From: Owenia fusiformis
Lineage: Eukaryota > Annelida > Polychaeta > Sabellida > Oweniidae
NCBI GenBank assembly: GCA_903813345.2
Contig: CAIIXF020000007.1
Span: 20,693,564 to 20,757,563, forward strand
Reading direction: 5' to 3'
Length of the DNA: 64,000 bases
This document shows positions 1 to 11,239 of the stretch, piece after piece. Made by a program: the position numbers and the translations under genes. The first letter of the stretch is position 1. The number at the start of each line of letters is the position of its first letter. The notes under the pieces are model-generated. The model did no database searches. It saw only the letters and a program-made list of their open reading frames with translations, and had not been told where the DNA came from.

Positions 1-1000
1 GAAAATTTAATTCATTTTGAAAATGTGATTTCTAGTTCGGGTTGATTCCCCATAGACCCCATGTTACAAAGTCACAAAAAGTGAAATATCTTTTCTTGTA
101 ATCGACAAATATCATTTTCCTTTACTGGGCATTTTTTAATTAGCATAACTATTAGATACATGAGGGTTATATGAAAATTGAACCACCAAAACAGATGTAA
201 TTTAAGTTAAAGGGAACTGTCTACCATACCCGCCATGCTATCTGACCCGAATGAGCCACCTGGTGGTGAAATTGGTAACTACCTACTCGCATCTGCGTTA
301 TTTGAAATTTTTTTATTGTTTAAAAGCTGCATGGCATAATCGATTAGAGCGCCAGGTTTTCAATGTTTTTTCAATGTTTTTTGAGAGAGTGGGTTCGAAA
401 CCCAGCGCAATCTTTTTTTCAATTTTTAACTGTCCACAATACATTTTCTTCATCTCTTCATATGACACACTCATTTTGATCTATCAAGACAATTTTTTAG
501 CAATATGAGTCATTATATACAATCGAATAATAAAATTCTCCCACTAATTCAAAATACAAGTTATATTATTTTTTCTCAAGATCAGGAGGGTGAATTTTCA
601 TAAATGTTATTTTATTTTAAAACTTTTGTATTCTCATGGAATTATTACAATATTTTTGAAGAAAATCTGAATTATGTAATTTTCAAAAAAAATAAAAAAA
701 AAGATTTTCCCATTGAGAGCAATGTTAAATATAAATCTTTTTTTTAGAAATATCTAAACGGTCGACATTTCTAATTTTCACATGTTATACACATCTAATC
801 AGTATATTTCAAGAAAATTGGAATTGTAGAAAAAAAGTTGGATAACAATCGCAGTTCTTCGCCTTCCGTGATTGCTTTGGAACTGAGAGCCATATGACAA
901 ATGGATTAGGCGACATCTTTCTGTGACACATATAGTTATTTGCACTTCTTTTGTAATTACATTTATGATTCAGCATAATACATCTTACATTATGTTATTA
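1..1000. other. AT-rich intergenic DNA with a tRNA-like box
   Basis: I see no convincing coding exon here. Around 328-410 there is a weak tRNA-like arrangement: an A-box-like TGGCATAATCG near 332 and a B-box-like GGTTCGAAACC at about 391-402, which could be the head of an old SINE. The rest is AT-rich sequence with long T runs. Short open frames here have low complexity and no recognisable domains. Confidence 0.4.
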
Positions 1001-1004
1001 ACAG

Positions 1005-1190
1005 TATCATGGCATGTTCTAATCAGTGGACTGGCCCCAAGAAAAGATGGACTGGACTCTGGGCCATCTTTTAGACATTGCTTCACAAAATTACTAAAAA
1101 GTGGACTTAACCCTCTATACTCCATTATGGGGCCACACTTTAGGTTTTCTGTAAGTATTTTGACTAAAAGATGGCCTCCAGCAATACATA
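1005..1190 (+). repeat. Dispersed repeat, inverted relative to 4510-4695
   Basis: The stretch starting with CATGTTCTAATCAGTGGACT matches the reverse complement of 4510-4695 over about 185 bp with scattered differences. The two copies are either the ends of one 3.7-kb element or two independent insertions in opposite orientation. No coding content is seen. Confidence 0.6.
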
Positions 1191-1879
1191 TCTAAATTTA
1201 GAATTTTTAAAATTTAAAGGGACAAAGTGCGTAAATGAAGTCTCACTTTTGATCTTCATAGTATTTCCAATGGATTAATAAGTACCCAATCTTTCATTTG
1301 ACACTAAAAAAGCTCAAACAGACCACATCAGAGTTGACACTAGATCATGACAAAATATTTTTGATCTATCAATTTATATATGTTTTTAGCATTGCCATAG
1401 AAAGATGGCATTGTTGTTTGCATTAATTATCAATTCATTTTGACAGGATTTTCAAGCATACGCCATCTTTTAATCCAAGAGTTATTTAAAACATACACTA
1501 TTTGTGAAAAGTGGTAATTCACTTTTTTCAATCTCTGAACTTCAAATGCTGTTTTCTATCCGAGTAATTTTTTTTTCACTTCAGTATTATCCCAAATTAA
1601 AATTTTTATCATATTTGATTGACTGTGTGAGTGACATGTCTCAAACAATATTTTGTCCTTTTTCCTTCAAAAATTATCAAGTCCTTTTCCCAAGCACAAT
1701 AAAAAATATGTGGATTTTTAAATTCCTTTCAAATTAAAAAGATGGAATTTAGAAGGTTTGACCACAAAGGGTCAAGCACAGACACACGTAACATGAGTAG
1801 CGGGATGAATAGACGGTGTTTTTCTAAAATATAGCTTTGTTACATGCAAGAGGAAGGCACTTTAGTGTAGACTGGAGAG

Positions 1880-2110
1880 CAGGGGCGTAGTCAGCTTTCA
1901 GTCAGGGGGGTACGATCGCCAAATATTTGGGTTTCAGTCAAGTGGGTGGATAATCGTGGCATAAGAAAGGCAAACAAAGAAATAAGATCTGTTTTGAGCT
2001 AGAAGCTTAAAAAAGCATTTTAAAGCTCTTTTCTTCCATTATCTAATGATTCTATTTTTATTGGTTATGGAGGGGATGCGACCCATCACATTCCCCTCTG
2101 ACTATGGAGA
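1880..2110. repeat. Dispersed repeat shared with 22640-22770 and 23340-23520
   Basis: The segment around 2005-2045, with core ATTTTAAAGCTCTTTTCTT, and the following GGAGGGGATGC recur at 22670-22740 and, more diverged, at 23380-23430. In the 22.5-kb copy this body lies downstream of a tRNA-like head, so it may be part of a SINE family. Confidence 0.55.
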
Positions 2111-2379
2111 GATTGTGTTACCCGTAAGCAATTCACTCACAAGGAATGGAATATTGTTTCATATAATATATATTTGTTCTCTCATTAATATGCTACTGAT
2201 CTCCAGATGGCTGGTATTTATATTAATCCAGTTGTTTCTTCCATTCTAACTTATTAACAAGACCACAAACGTGTACAATATGTCCATACCGATGGGTGGT
2301 CCTTGAGTTTTTATCCACGATCCCCAATTCTTTAATCAGTTGAAAATACAAGATTTTAGGTAAAAAAAATCAAAATGGC

Positions 2380-4500
2380 AACATCAGCCAGAATGCCCAA
2401 AAACTAATCAGTTTGAGATTTTCATACAAAGAATCACATCTGAAAAAATGAATTCGATCTTTCAAATGGTTCTTCTGTAAAAGTGTAGATAAGTCTTTGC
2501 ACACAAGATTCAGGATGGAAGATTCAAAATGATCGCCTTATCATTTGCCCAGAATGCTTAAACTCATCCCTGAAAATTTTAAAGTTGACATGGCAGATTG
2601 ATATTAAGTTAAAGTTCAGCATGTATCCAAGTTCCAGTGTGATAATTTGGATCACTAGTCGAATTATGAAGCAAACAAGTGAATGTCTATGATCCCTGTA
2701 TGTTCATGTAAAACTCAGTAATACTATGTATGCCAGATAATCCATTTGAGCATCGCTATATCAAAAAAACTTCATTAAATCCAGCAGCAGAAAAGACATG
2801 CTAACTACTGAACTATATTTATCATGTCCATGTACCCATTGTGTGAATTCAATGTCAAGTGTGGTCATTTCCATAAAGATTATGAAGCATGTAAATTTGA
2901 GATTTAAAGATAAAGTATGTAAGGTATTATAACCACATGCAATTCAACACTTATGGATTTTAATTTAGGTGCAGAAACTGACTTTTATCAATAAGTGATA
3001 ATATATAATTTCATTGTTACCAGCCAGCCCAAAAAAATATATAACACATAAAAGTGATAGTTTTGATAAAAGTTAAATTACCAAAATAAGCAATAGATTT
3101 GATAATTATCAATTGTTTTTATAAATTATCAGATATTGCTTATTTCACACGAGCCCTTTTCTATGAAACAATTGCTAGAAATAGTTATCCATAAAAGTGA
3201 TAGTTTTGATGTAACTAAAATTATAACTGTTAGCAATAGTTTTGATAATTATCAATATTATCTGATATTATTATATTATTATTATTATAATATAATTATA
3301 TTTATAACAGATTTTTCAGATTTAGTCTTTATAGGAATAAGCGAAACTTAAAATCTACCATTCAAATGACATGGGGCTGGAAAAATTAGCAAATAAAAGT
3401 GACTTTCCGCACCTACCTCCATATTTCCCTGCCATTAATTAGTCGAACCTTTTAATGGAATGATAAATAATTCTGATAAAGTTACAAAACAAAAAAATGA
3501 ATGGTTTTACAAAAATATAATTCAACACTACGCCATATGTTTTTTTCATTTTCATAAAATATATACTGAAGGAACTACTGACTGCAAACTTCTATGATAT
3601 TTTCAGTAAGGGAACATTTTATATCAATTGGAATTCACATCTGTCCTTACAAATTGATAGTTTTGGAAAAAAAGTAAGTATATTTAATCAATTGTTTTAC
3701 CATTTCCCACCCCCCTCCAAATTAAGTTGAGTTAAGGTTGGTTGTCCAGCCCCAGGGTTCAACATTATAACATGAGGAGCTTCACTTCAAAATATAGTCA
3801 ACATTTGTAAGGGAAACAACAAAGATATTTAGGCGGCGTGCAGATGAGTGTTAGGTAGATTGTCGGCTAGATTGTCCACATTGAAAAGAATGTGAAGGAT
3901 AATTTAAGTTTGACAAATTATGCAAATATTATACAAGTGTGGTCATACTAAAATTATGAAGCATGTCAATTTTAGATTTTAGAGATAAAGTATGAGAGGC
4001 TTGTAATTCAGCTCTTCTAGATTTACTCTGCCTTAAACTTACAATGGAATGCTATTGATTCTGATATATTTACAAAAAATGACATAACTTCATAATTTTC
4101 ATCAACGATAGAATTCAACTATATCTAGTTCTTTTTTGCAAATCACAGCTTAAAACTAATGATTGCAAACTCCTCCAACATAATCATTTAATAGGGAAAA
4201 TTCTATATAAATTTGGATACACATGTACCCTTACCAACTGCAAGTTGTGGAAAAGTTTGTAATTAATTTTTTAGCATTGTTTACCCCCACCTCTCAACAT
4301 TAAGCTCTCGAGACTGTTTTGGGTCATGTAAAGTTATGAAATCAGAACTTTATTGTTTGTGATAATTGTTATTTTGACAAAATCATATAAAATTTTAAAG
4401 GGATACTAAGATACAATAGTTGATGGTGTCAGGTACAGATTGTATCACTTGATAAGGTTTTATGATTCTATTAGGCATGCATCTTGGGTGGGTTGGATCA
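2380..4500. repeat. Intergenic DNA with a diverged ~1-kb duplication
   Basis: No gene is seen. Sequence at about 2855-2930 and 3430-3735 is repeated, in order and diverged, at 3938-4310 (shared landmarks: GTGTGGTCAT, then TTATGAAGCATGT, then a C-rich block at 3708 and 4285). Inside it, 3048-3138 and 3191-3270 are a shorter direct duplication carrying ATAAAAGTGATAGTTTTGAT. The surroundings are very AT-rich. Confidence 0.5.
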
Positions 4501-4509
4501 CTCAGTTCC

Positions 4510-4695
4510 ATCCTTTTACTTAACCCTTTATACTCCAGTTTGAAGCCACTTTTTAGTCATTCTTCTATCAAAATACCTAAACAGTGGCCTTTTTATCAGT
4601 CCACCTTTTAGTCATTTTAACCACACAATGACTAAACAATGGATAAGGCCACAGAGTCCACTAAATTGGAGCCAGTCCACTGATTAGAACATGCC
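4510..4695 (-). repeat. Inverted copy of the 1005-1190 repeat
   Basis: This is the reverse complement of the repeat at 1005-1190 and ends with the same 20-base AGTCCACTGATTAGAACATG block. See that entry for the alternatives. Confidence 0.6.
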
Positions 4696-4855
4696 CATTA
4701 TCATTATATGGAATAGGAGCGAGAATAGCAGTTTCTAGAGCTTTGAAACATGAGATCAATTAAAAGTTAATCAACTAACAAAAACTCTGTACGGATACAG
4801 GTACAATAAGTATCCATAGCATAGACAACAGTCCCTTCCATCATGGGCTATACTA

Positions 4856-5320
4856 GTACAGTAAAACCTGTCTAATACAAATGCCATTGGGCTAAAAGTG
4901 TTCAGATTAGGAGGGGTTCATATTTCAGGGTTTTTGCATTCGCAATATTCCATATTCTGAAGAAATGTGAACATATTCTCGGTAAATATTCATAATTTTT
5001 TTGACCACATAGCTTTATGGCTTTCCAGAGATTTGAAAATTCGATTCAAATGAATCTAGTCATGCTGGAAAGCCCCATTATGAATAATACCATCCAAGAT
5101 TTTTCCCAAAGTTTTGATATCATGAAAGTGTTCAGATTAGACAGGTCAATTTTTTTCTTTTCAGATATGACTATTCACTGTTCAAATCGGGAGGTGTTCA
5201 CAATTCAAGGTTTTGATAACATGGGAGTCAATGGGAAGAAAAAATGGGACCGAAAAAAAGTGTTCAGATTGGGAGGTTTGGAATTCTTTAAAGAACGGGT
5301 ATCGATATGGCGAACTTTTT
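4856..5320. mobile_element. pogo/Tigger-like MITE fragment
   Basis: It begins with TACAGTAAAACCTGTCTAAT, a terminus of the style seen in pogo/Tigger non-autonomous elements. The internal motif GTGTTCAGATTAG/GGGAGG occurs three times (about 4898, 5127, 5258). A related terminus followed by different, diverged bodies occurs at 44409 and 47468. No transposase is present. The class is inferred from the terminus only. Confidence 0.45.
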
Positions 5321-5496
5321 GAACACACGTTTCTCTTTTAACCAGTCATCAAAAATTTCTGAAAATCTTACATATTGTCAATTTAATGGCCATCCTTTGA
5401 ATGGTAACAATACAATTTGAAATAGATATACATACTTTCATCTATATTGTTTTAAAAAAGACATCAAACACTTGTTTTGTTCTTGGTATCATGTTT

Positions 5497-5815
5497 CCAG
5501 AGTGAAATGAAACTTCTTTCCGAACCTCATTGGAACAAAACGACATAAACACAACATGTTTAGGTCTCTCAATATTGTAATTGTACAAAGGAAATTTGGG
5601 TTGATTTTAAAAAAGTATCTTGTTAATGAAATAAAAGGGTTTTCTTCATTTTTATCTATTTTGGGGGGATTTTGTTTTAATTTTTTGAATACTTTTTTAA
5701 AATCAACCAAAAATTCCTTTGTATAACTTCAATATTGAGAGGTCTAAAAACATGTTGTATATGCTATTTTGTTCCGACAAGGTTCGGTAAGACATTTTAT
5801 TTCATTTTCAAGAAT
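5497..5815. mobile_element. Hairpin MITE with ~125-bp inverted arms
   Basis: The arm at 5497-5620 is the reverse complement of 5693-5815, with a spacer of about 75 bp; shared landmarks are CTCAATATTG and TTGATTTTAAAAAAGTAT. A related, internally deleted copy lies at 13780-13915, which also shares the left flank seen at 5340-5440. The open frames inside are by-products of the palindrome. Confidence 0.7.
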
Positions 5816-6103
5816 TGGTAGAAAGGAGCAAAAACAATTGCACTAAAAAAACAAAATATGTTAACAAAAACAGTTATATAAAATATTTCTAAATAATTTT
5901 CACATTAAATTGTTGTCAATCAGTCAACATTACATAAAATACCATGTTTTTTTACAGAATGTTTTCAATGATTGGTTTAAGAGAAAAACATTGTTGAATT
6001 CAGTTCTCCATATCGATACCTATCCTTTGTTTGAATACTGGGTGTGAAAGAGGGAAAATAAAAAAAAACTAACTGAACCATGTATTTTATTGGAGATTTG
6101 GGG

Positions 6104-7145
6104 TGTCCAAAAACAGGACCGTAAGAAAAAATCTATAAGTGGGACTCCCTCTATAGAAGCTGTGAACTTTACACTTCTTAATGCTGAAATTGATAGATTA
6201 TCCATACTTTTTAAGAAAATAGGTATGTCAAAGAAGATGTTAAGCCAAATTAACCTGATAGCTCAGTAAAAATTTTCGAATTTTCTCTCTACAGGCCTTG
6301 TTGCCCCTTTAAATGATTATCTGCCTATTGTGTTAAAAACTACAATTCCTTACAAAACATGCCCCAAATGTGCACCTCCCCTCTCTATGCACGTTTCAAT
6401 CAGGCGAACAAAGTTGTTGATAATTCTCCTACACACATTCCCTTTTGAATGGACAAGTTTATTTCAAGAACGATTGCTACTGGGGCTTACATCCTCCTGA
6501 TGAAGTGTTCTGCATCCATTGCATTCTGAACAATGCACTGCCTGAGTGGTAATTAGCGAAAATGGAATCATCAGTCCTTTTTGGTTCGAAGATGACCAGG
6601 GATGTGCTATCACCACAAACAAGGACCAGTATATTCAAGTTCTCACAATGTTTTGGAGGTCACTAAGCACCAGAAGGGGCATCTAAGGAGATAGGCAGTG
6701 GTTTGAACAAGCCACCTCAACACTGCAAATGATAGGCTGAAATGGTTTAATCAATGCTTTGGTGGTCAGCTCATCAGTTGCAGAATGCATATGGGCAGCT
6801 CATTCTAATCCCCTCAGATTTAATATTTTGGGACTTCTCAAAGCCAATGTGTACTGAAAAGCCCCTAACAATCTTAAGAAGGCAATAACTACCCCAATAT
6901 TTACCATCCACATTGATGTGTATAGGTCAGGGTCATAAAAATTTTGTGCATAGAGAGAAGTGCCCACTTTGAGCATGTTTTGTAAGGTACTGTAGTTTTT
7001 ATAGTTTTGTAGTTTTCGTAGTTCAAACTTCCAGAACAAAATTCACATTGAATAAACAAAATAATTCTAAAATATCAAGGCAAAATATGCAAAATTGACC
7101 GAATTATTCAACTTTCTTGTGGTCCTGTTTTTTGGACACCCTGTA
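6104..7145 (+). mobile_element. Degenerate Tc1/mariner-like element
   Basis: Terminal inverted repeats read GGTGTCCAAAAACAGGACC on the left (about 6111) and, reversed, CAGGGTGTCCAAAAAACAGG on the right (7112-7145). About 1 kb lies between them. Around 6790-6860 a plus-strand frame gives a decayed stretch resembling the mariner-family block around the second catalytic Asp (pattern S-P-D-L-x-x-x-D-F-F-L-W-G), here read as SNPLRFNILGLLKANVY. The catalytic residues and the frame are lost, so it is a relic. Confidence 0.6.
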
Positions 7146-7454
7146 CAATCAATATAAATGCAAATATGTTGCTTACTTTACTAAAGCATCATATCCATAT
7201 CAACAAAATGCTACAAAAAAAAACCGAATATCGAAGTATTTAAAAATTATTTAAAGAATAGATACAGGAAGAAATCAACAAGCATATTGGTGAAAACATA
7301 ACCAAATAGAGGAACACAACACTAAATGGAACAAAGCAAGACTTATTTGGCAAGAGTAACCTCCTGAAACACTCCACTCAACTAAACAAGAGAAGCAAGC
7401 AGAATCATCATAATCCACCTTGTATTGAAGCAAACAAAAGTTTTTCACTCAAAA

Positions 7455-8517
7455 TACAGGGTGATCACTAAGTTCTGGGAATTGGTCTGTCATTTAAATA
7501 TTTTTCAACCAATTCAGTTGAAACTTCCAGCAAATGTACATTGTATAATTCTGAACTGACAGACAATGTTTCATATACATATCACTTTTACAATTTATTT
7601 TATTGTAATTATAAAAAAAGTAAAAGTGGTCGGCGGGTCAGCAAATTTTGACTGGTGTTAATTTGAAAATATCCTGCTAAAACATATTTATCTTGCCTAG
7701 ATGGTTGGTTCAAACTTATTGTACTAGAGGCAGAACAGTACTCTTGAAGTCATTTATTCAGAAGTATTCTTCATTGCTGGGAGGATCATTTCATTTATAA
7801 TGATTTCCATAGGCCTGGACGACCATGCATTGTTGTCAAACCTAGTCCATAAAGTCGCTTTCCAGTCCTCCCTTTGGTATCCCTTGAAAATTTGCTCAAG
7901 CTGTTGAGATCAGTCCCTCATCGGAACCAAACTTATGGTGATCTCTCATATGATACTTCAACAGTCAAAAGTGAACCTAATGGTGGTTCATCTGGTGAAC
8001 ATTATATGGTGAATATGGGGCATGAACAACTTGTGTGAACCCTAATTCTTCAAGAGTAATATGGGCAATTTGAGGAGTGTGAAGAAGCATTGCCATAATG
8101 GAAGATAACTCCCCGCTTTTTTGAGTAATGATTGTGACTTTGAGAGTCTGACCAATGATTTAAGAAAATTGAGCAAAGTACACTCTTATATCACAACACA
8201 GATGTTACTTTAGAAACTAAAGTCAGAAATATTTGAAAAAATAAAAAATCACAGAAATTTGTCCACCAAATAGGTATTAATTAACCATACTTTTGGATCA
8301 AGTAAAATAAAAATGAATTCAAGTTTTGCTTGACCCGCTACGCCATTTGTCGTGTTGCTATAGCAACAATAATTATACATTGTGACATCATATGACAATG
8401 AGATTGTTTTATCCAACCCAAAATTATATTCTCCATTTACCTTGAAAATTTCAAGTAGATTGGTTGAAAAATAATGAAATGACAGATAAATTCCCAGAAC
8501 TTAGTGATCACCCTGTA
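7455..8517 (-). mobile_element. Degenerate Tc1/mariner-like element with TA duplication
   Basis: The left end TACAGGGTGATCACTAAGTT at 7455 mirrors the right end at 8498-8517. The inverted repeat extends about 75 bp inward and both ends are flanked by TA, the target duplication of Tc1/mariner elements. A minus-strand frame at about 7880-8090 retains blurred mariner-like stretches, with stops. It lies 310 bp from another relic of similar size but different terminal sequence. It is non-coding now. Confidence 0.7.
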
Positions 8518-9305
8518 TCATGTTATTTTTTACCATATGACAACATCACAAACATTTGTTTATCATATTTTAGTTTTTATTCCCTCATCAATACTGTATT
8601 TCAATGTAAAATAAACAAACAAACATACTATATGCAAATCAATTGATACACTGAAATAAATAATGAGAATAATTTATGTATTTTTTCATATATGCTCCTG
8701 CTCCCACTCAAGCAAACTGTTTCAAAAGCTATTCATATTTATTTACTTTCTCCAATAGTCCATTGAAGTAAAATCATTGTGAACTTAGTGAACTTTTTAT
8801 AATCATTTTGTGATTTTTTATTTTATGAGGCATACAAACTAAGTAACTGAACTCTCTTGAACACGAAATAGATTGTTATATGGAAATCAAGCCTAGCAAT
8901 AGCCATATATACATGTAGTTCCACAATTGACTATATCGATGGGTGTATAGAATTCAACAAGGTGTGGAGTGTGGACATTTTGAAACTCAAATTTACAATT
9001 TTTGGAGAAAACAAAGTTTACAAATTCTAACAGGGAGCACAGGAATTAATATTGGATAAATATAATTCTAATATCATTGTAATTATTAATATAATATGGA
9101 TATATTAGGTGTAATAGTATGAATTATGAGATGAAAATAATGACATTTGGAACTTACCCTGAGGACCAGATACAACCATCTGATTAATTACAGTACATAA
9201 ATCTCTATTTAAGAGGGTAAAATCAGACAATTGAAAAGGGTATATACTTTGAGGATCTAAATAGGAAAGTACAATCTACTTCAAAATACTTTGGTTTATT
9301 CAACT
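8518..9305. other. Upstream region of the sulfotransferase gene
   Basis: This is AT-rich sequence with no exon that I can support. A TATA-like GTATATACT at about 9240 lies 65 bp upstream of the first ATG of the sulfotransferase. Whether it is a core promoter cannot be judged by eye. Confidence 0.3.
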
Positions 9306-10565
9306 ATGATGTGGTTCAAGCATTCAACCAAAGTGATAATTTTCTTATCACTTACATTGACAATTTGGTACATATTTTTTACTAACGATTTTACTTCAGT
9401 GACTTACAATAAATGGAATTATAAAACACCTAAAAACATATTTGTACCACAAAGTAATCTTACACACAAATTCAACAAGAAAGAAAATCATCAGAAGCTA
9501 CATTTTCAAGATGGGAATCTGACACATAAATTCAACAACGAAGTCTTTGACACAAACTTTCCAAAGGAGAAAGAAAATCATCAGAAGCTTCATTTTAAAG
9601 ATGGGAATCGGACACATAAATTCAACAATGAATTTTATGACACAAACTTTCCAGAAGAGAATCACATTGTCATAACTACTGGAAGACGAAGTGGATCAAG
9701 CTTTATTGGAGAATTATTTAAGCAAAATCCTGATGTATTTTATGTGTTTGAACCATTAAAACCATTGGATATACTCCACTCAAAAAATGTGTCAAAGGAC
9801 ATTATACAGGGCCTTGGAGTTAAATATCTGAGAAAAACTATGGAATGTAACTTTGATAAATCATATATAAATCTGCTAATGCGGTTCCTAAAACAAGAAA
9901 AATTATGGACAATTAAACGAATATTTCCAGATTGTTCATCCAACAAGGACATTAAAGAAAAATGTACCAAAAGGAAGAATGTTGTAACCAAAACTGTTCG
10001 TATTAAGTCTCTAGAGGGTTTGGCTAATAATCTTGGAAGAAACTGCACAGTTATCTTACTCATACGAGATCCACGTGGAGTTTTCAATTCAAGACTACAG
10101 GAGAAAAAGGAATATAAGGATCTGCCATTGTATGAAAAGGAAGAGGACATGAAAGAACTTTGTGCAATAAATGTTGAAGATCTAAAGTTTCTCTCTAAAA
10201 TAATAGAAGATAAATTACCATATATTATGCCAGATCTTCCCTCGTTAGGTCTTGTAATTTATGAAGATGTTGCGCTAGACCCAATGAAACAAGTAGTAAA
10301 ACTGTACAAACATTTGCAACTGCCATTTCATGAAAATGTGAGAAAATGGATATTAACACATACAAACACATCTGAATCACATCTGTTTCGTCGAAAAAAA
10401 ACGTATGGCACATCAAGAAACTCGAGTGATATTCCTCACAAATGGAGGCAAGAACTTTCGTTCAAAGACATTAAGATGGTTGAGTCAATCCCAGAATGCG
10501 CAACTTTGATTCAGATGCTTGCAAAACCTAATAAACTGTCAGAATACTGGTATAATAGCAGATAA
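9306..10565 (+). CDS. Golgi carbohydrate 6-O-sulfotransferase (CHST family), single exon
   Basis: The 419-residue product is a type II membrane sulfotransferase of the GlcNAc/Gal/GalNAc-6-O (CHST1/3/7-like) group, which transfers sulfate from PAPS to glycans in the Golgi. I start at the ATG at 9306 (a second ATG follows at 9309); the frame is open upstream but has no earlier ATG. Residues 7-25 are a hydrophobic signal anchor. Residues about 50-120 are a stem with imperfect repeats, each with NxTHKFN (N-glycosylation sequons near 51, 71 and 101). The 5'-phosphosulfate loop is TTGRRSGSS (124-132), and the 3'-phosphate site is VILLIRDPRGVFNSR (249-263). AATAAA lies at 10620, 55 bp past the stop. 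Length fits the family. The exact acceptor specificity cannot be read from sequence. Confidence 0.88.
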   Translation: MMWFKHSTKVIIFLSLTLTIWYIFFTNDFTSVTYNKWNYKTPKNIFVPQSNLTHKFNKKENHQKLHFQDGNLTHKFNNEVFDTNFPKEKENHQKLHFKDGNRTHKFNNEFYDTNFPEENHIVITTGRRSGSSFIGELFKQNPDVFYVFEPLKPLDILHSKNVSKDIIQGLGVKYLRKTMECNFDKSYINLLMRFLKQEKLWTIKRIFPDCSSNKDIKEKCTKRKNVVTKTVRIKSLEGLANNLGRNCTVILLIRDPRGVFNSRLQEKKEYKDLPLYEKEEDMKELCAINVEDLKFLSKIIEDKLPYIMPDLPSLGLVIYEDVALDPMKQVVKLYKHLQLPFHENVRKWILTHTNTSESHLFRRKKTYGTSRNSSDIPHKWRQELSFKDIKMVESIPECATLIQMLAKPNKLSEYWYNSR

Positions 10566-10619
10566 TTTTTCACATATAAACAAATGAGGACATCTGAATC
10601 CATCTTTCCAAAACTGTAT

Positions 10620-10625
10620 AATAAA
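10620..10625 (+). terminator. Candidate poly(A) signal of the sulfotransferase gene
   Basis: AATAAA lies 55 bp downstream of the stop codon at 10563-10565, in AT-rich sequence. It is the first canonical signal on this strand after the gene. Confidence 0.55.
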
Positions 10626-10903
10626 GTTAACAGATTTATAAACCTTTGAAGTTATTCAGAAATGTGTGGATTTATATATACAACATATAGTAATCACTTT
10701 GAGTTTCTGCTATGATAAATTTTGCGTGAACTGTATGATGACATGGATGAAGAAGAAATAAGTGTCCATGTTCTTCCAGAATTCATAAAGCAAGTCAGTT
10801 CTACATTTCATTTGATATCTTTTGGATATTGTGCTTATGCTCAATGGTTGATACAACAAAGTATATTATAGGAATATCCCATGGTTTTGAAAAATATCAT
10901 TTA

Positions 10904-10980
10904 TATCCATAAGTGGATATTGATATCTTTATGAATGAGCGCAGCGAATGAGTGAAGATATTGATATCCATAAGTGGATA
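10904..10980. repeat. Two identical 16-bp palindromes 61 bp apart
   Basis: TATCCATAAGTGGATA occurs at 10904-10919 and 10965-10980. The interval holds GAATGAG-type repeats around GCGCAGCG. The whole block can fold into a hairpin. It may be a small MITE or a structural repeat. Confidence 0.6.
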
Positions 10981-11239
10981 TAATTGATATTTTAGAAGAC
11001 ATATTAAATAACTGTAACAGACTTGCTTCACTTCTTGCTTCCTCATAAGTTCCAGTAGTTTTGATGTACATATTACCAAATAATAAAATAAATCTCAAAA
11101 CTTTTGTATATTTCAGATAGCTATGCATAATATGCAGCAACACTTCAATTTGGGGTAACTTTAATGTATGGGGTAACTTCCAAACGTTTGCTCTAATATT
11201 TCTGATCCACAGATTTTGATTTTTTCCGATATCCAACGT

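Noticed and set aside
391-402. B-box-like GGTTCGAAACC suggesting a tRNA
   Set aside because: There is no complete cloverleaf; kept only as a weak tRNA-like mark.
9740-10150. 136-codon minus-strand open frame
   Set aside because: It is antisense to the sulfotransferase coding sequence and has no domain signal.
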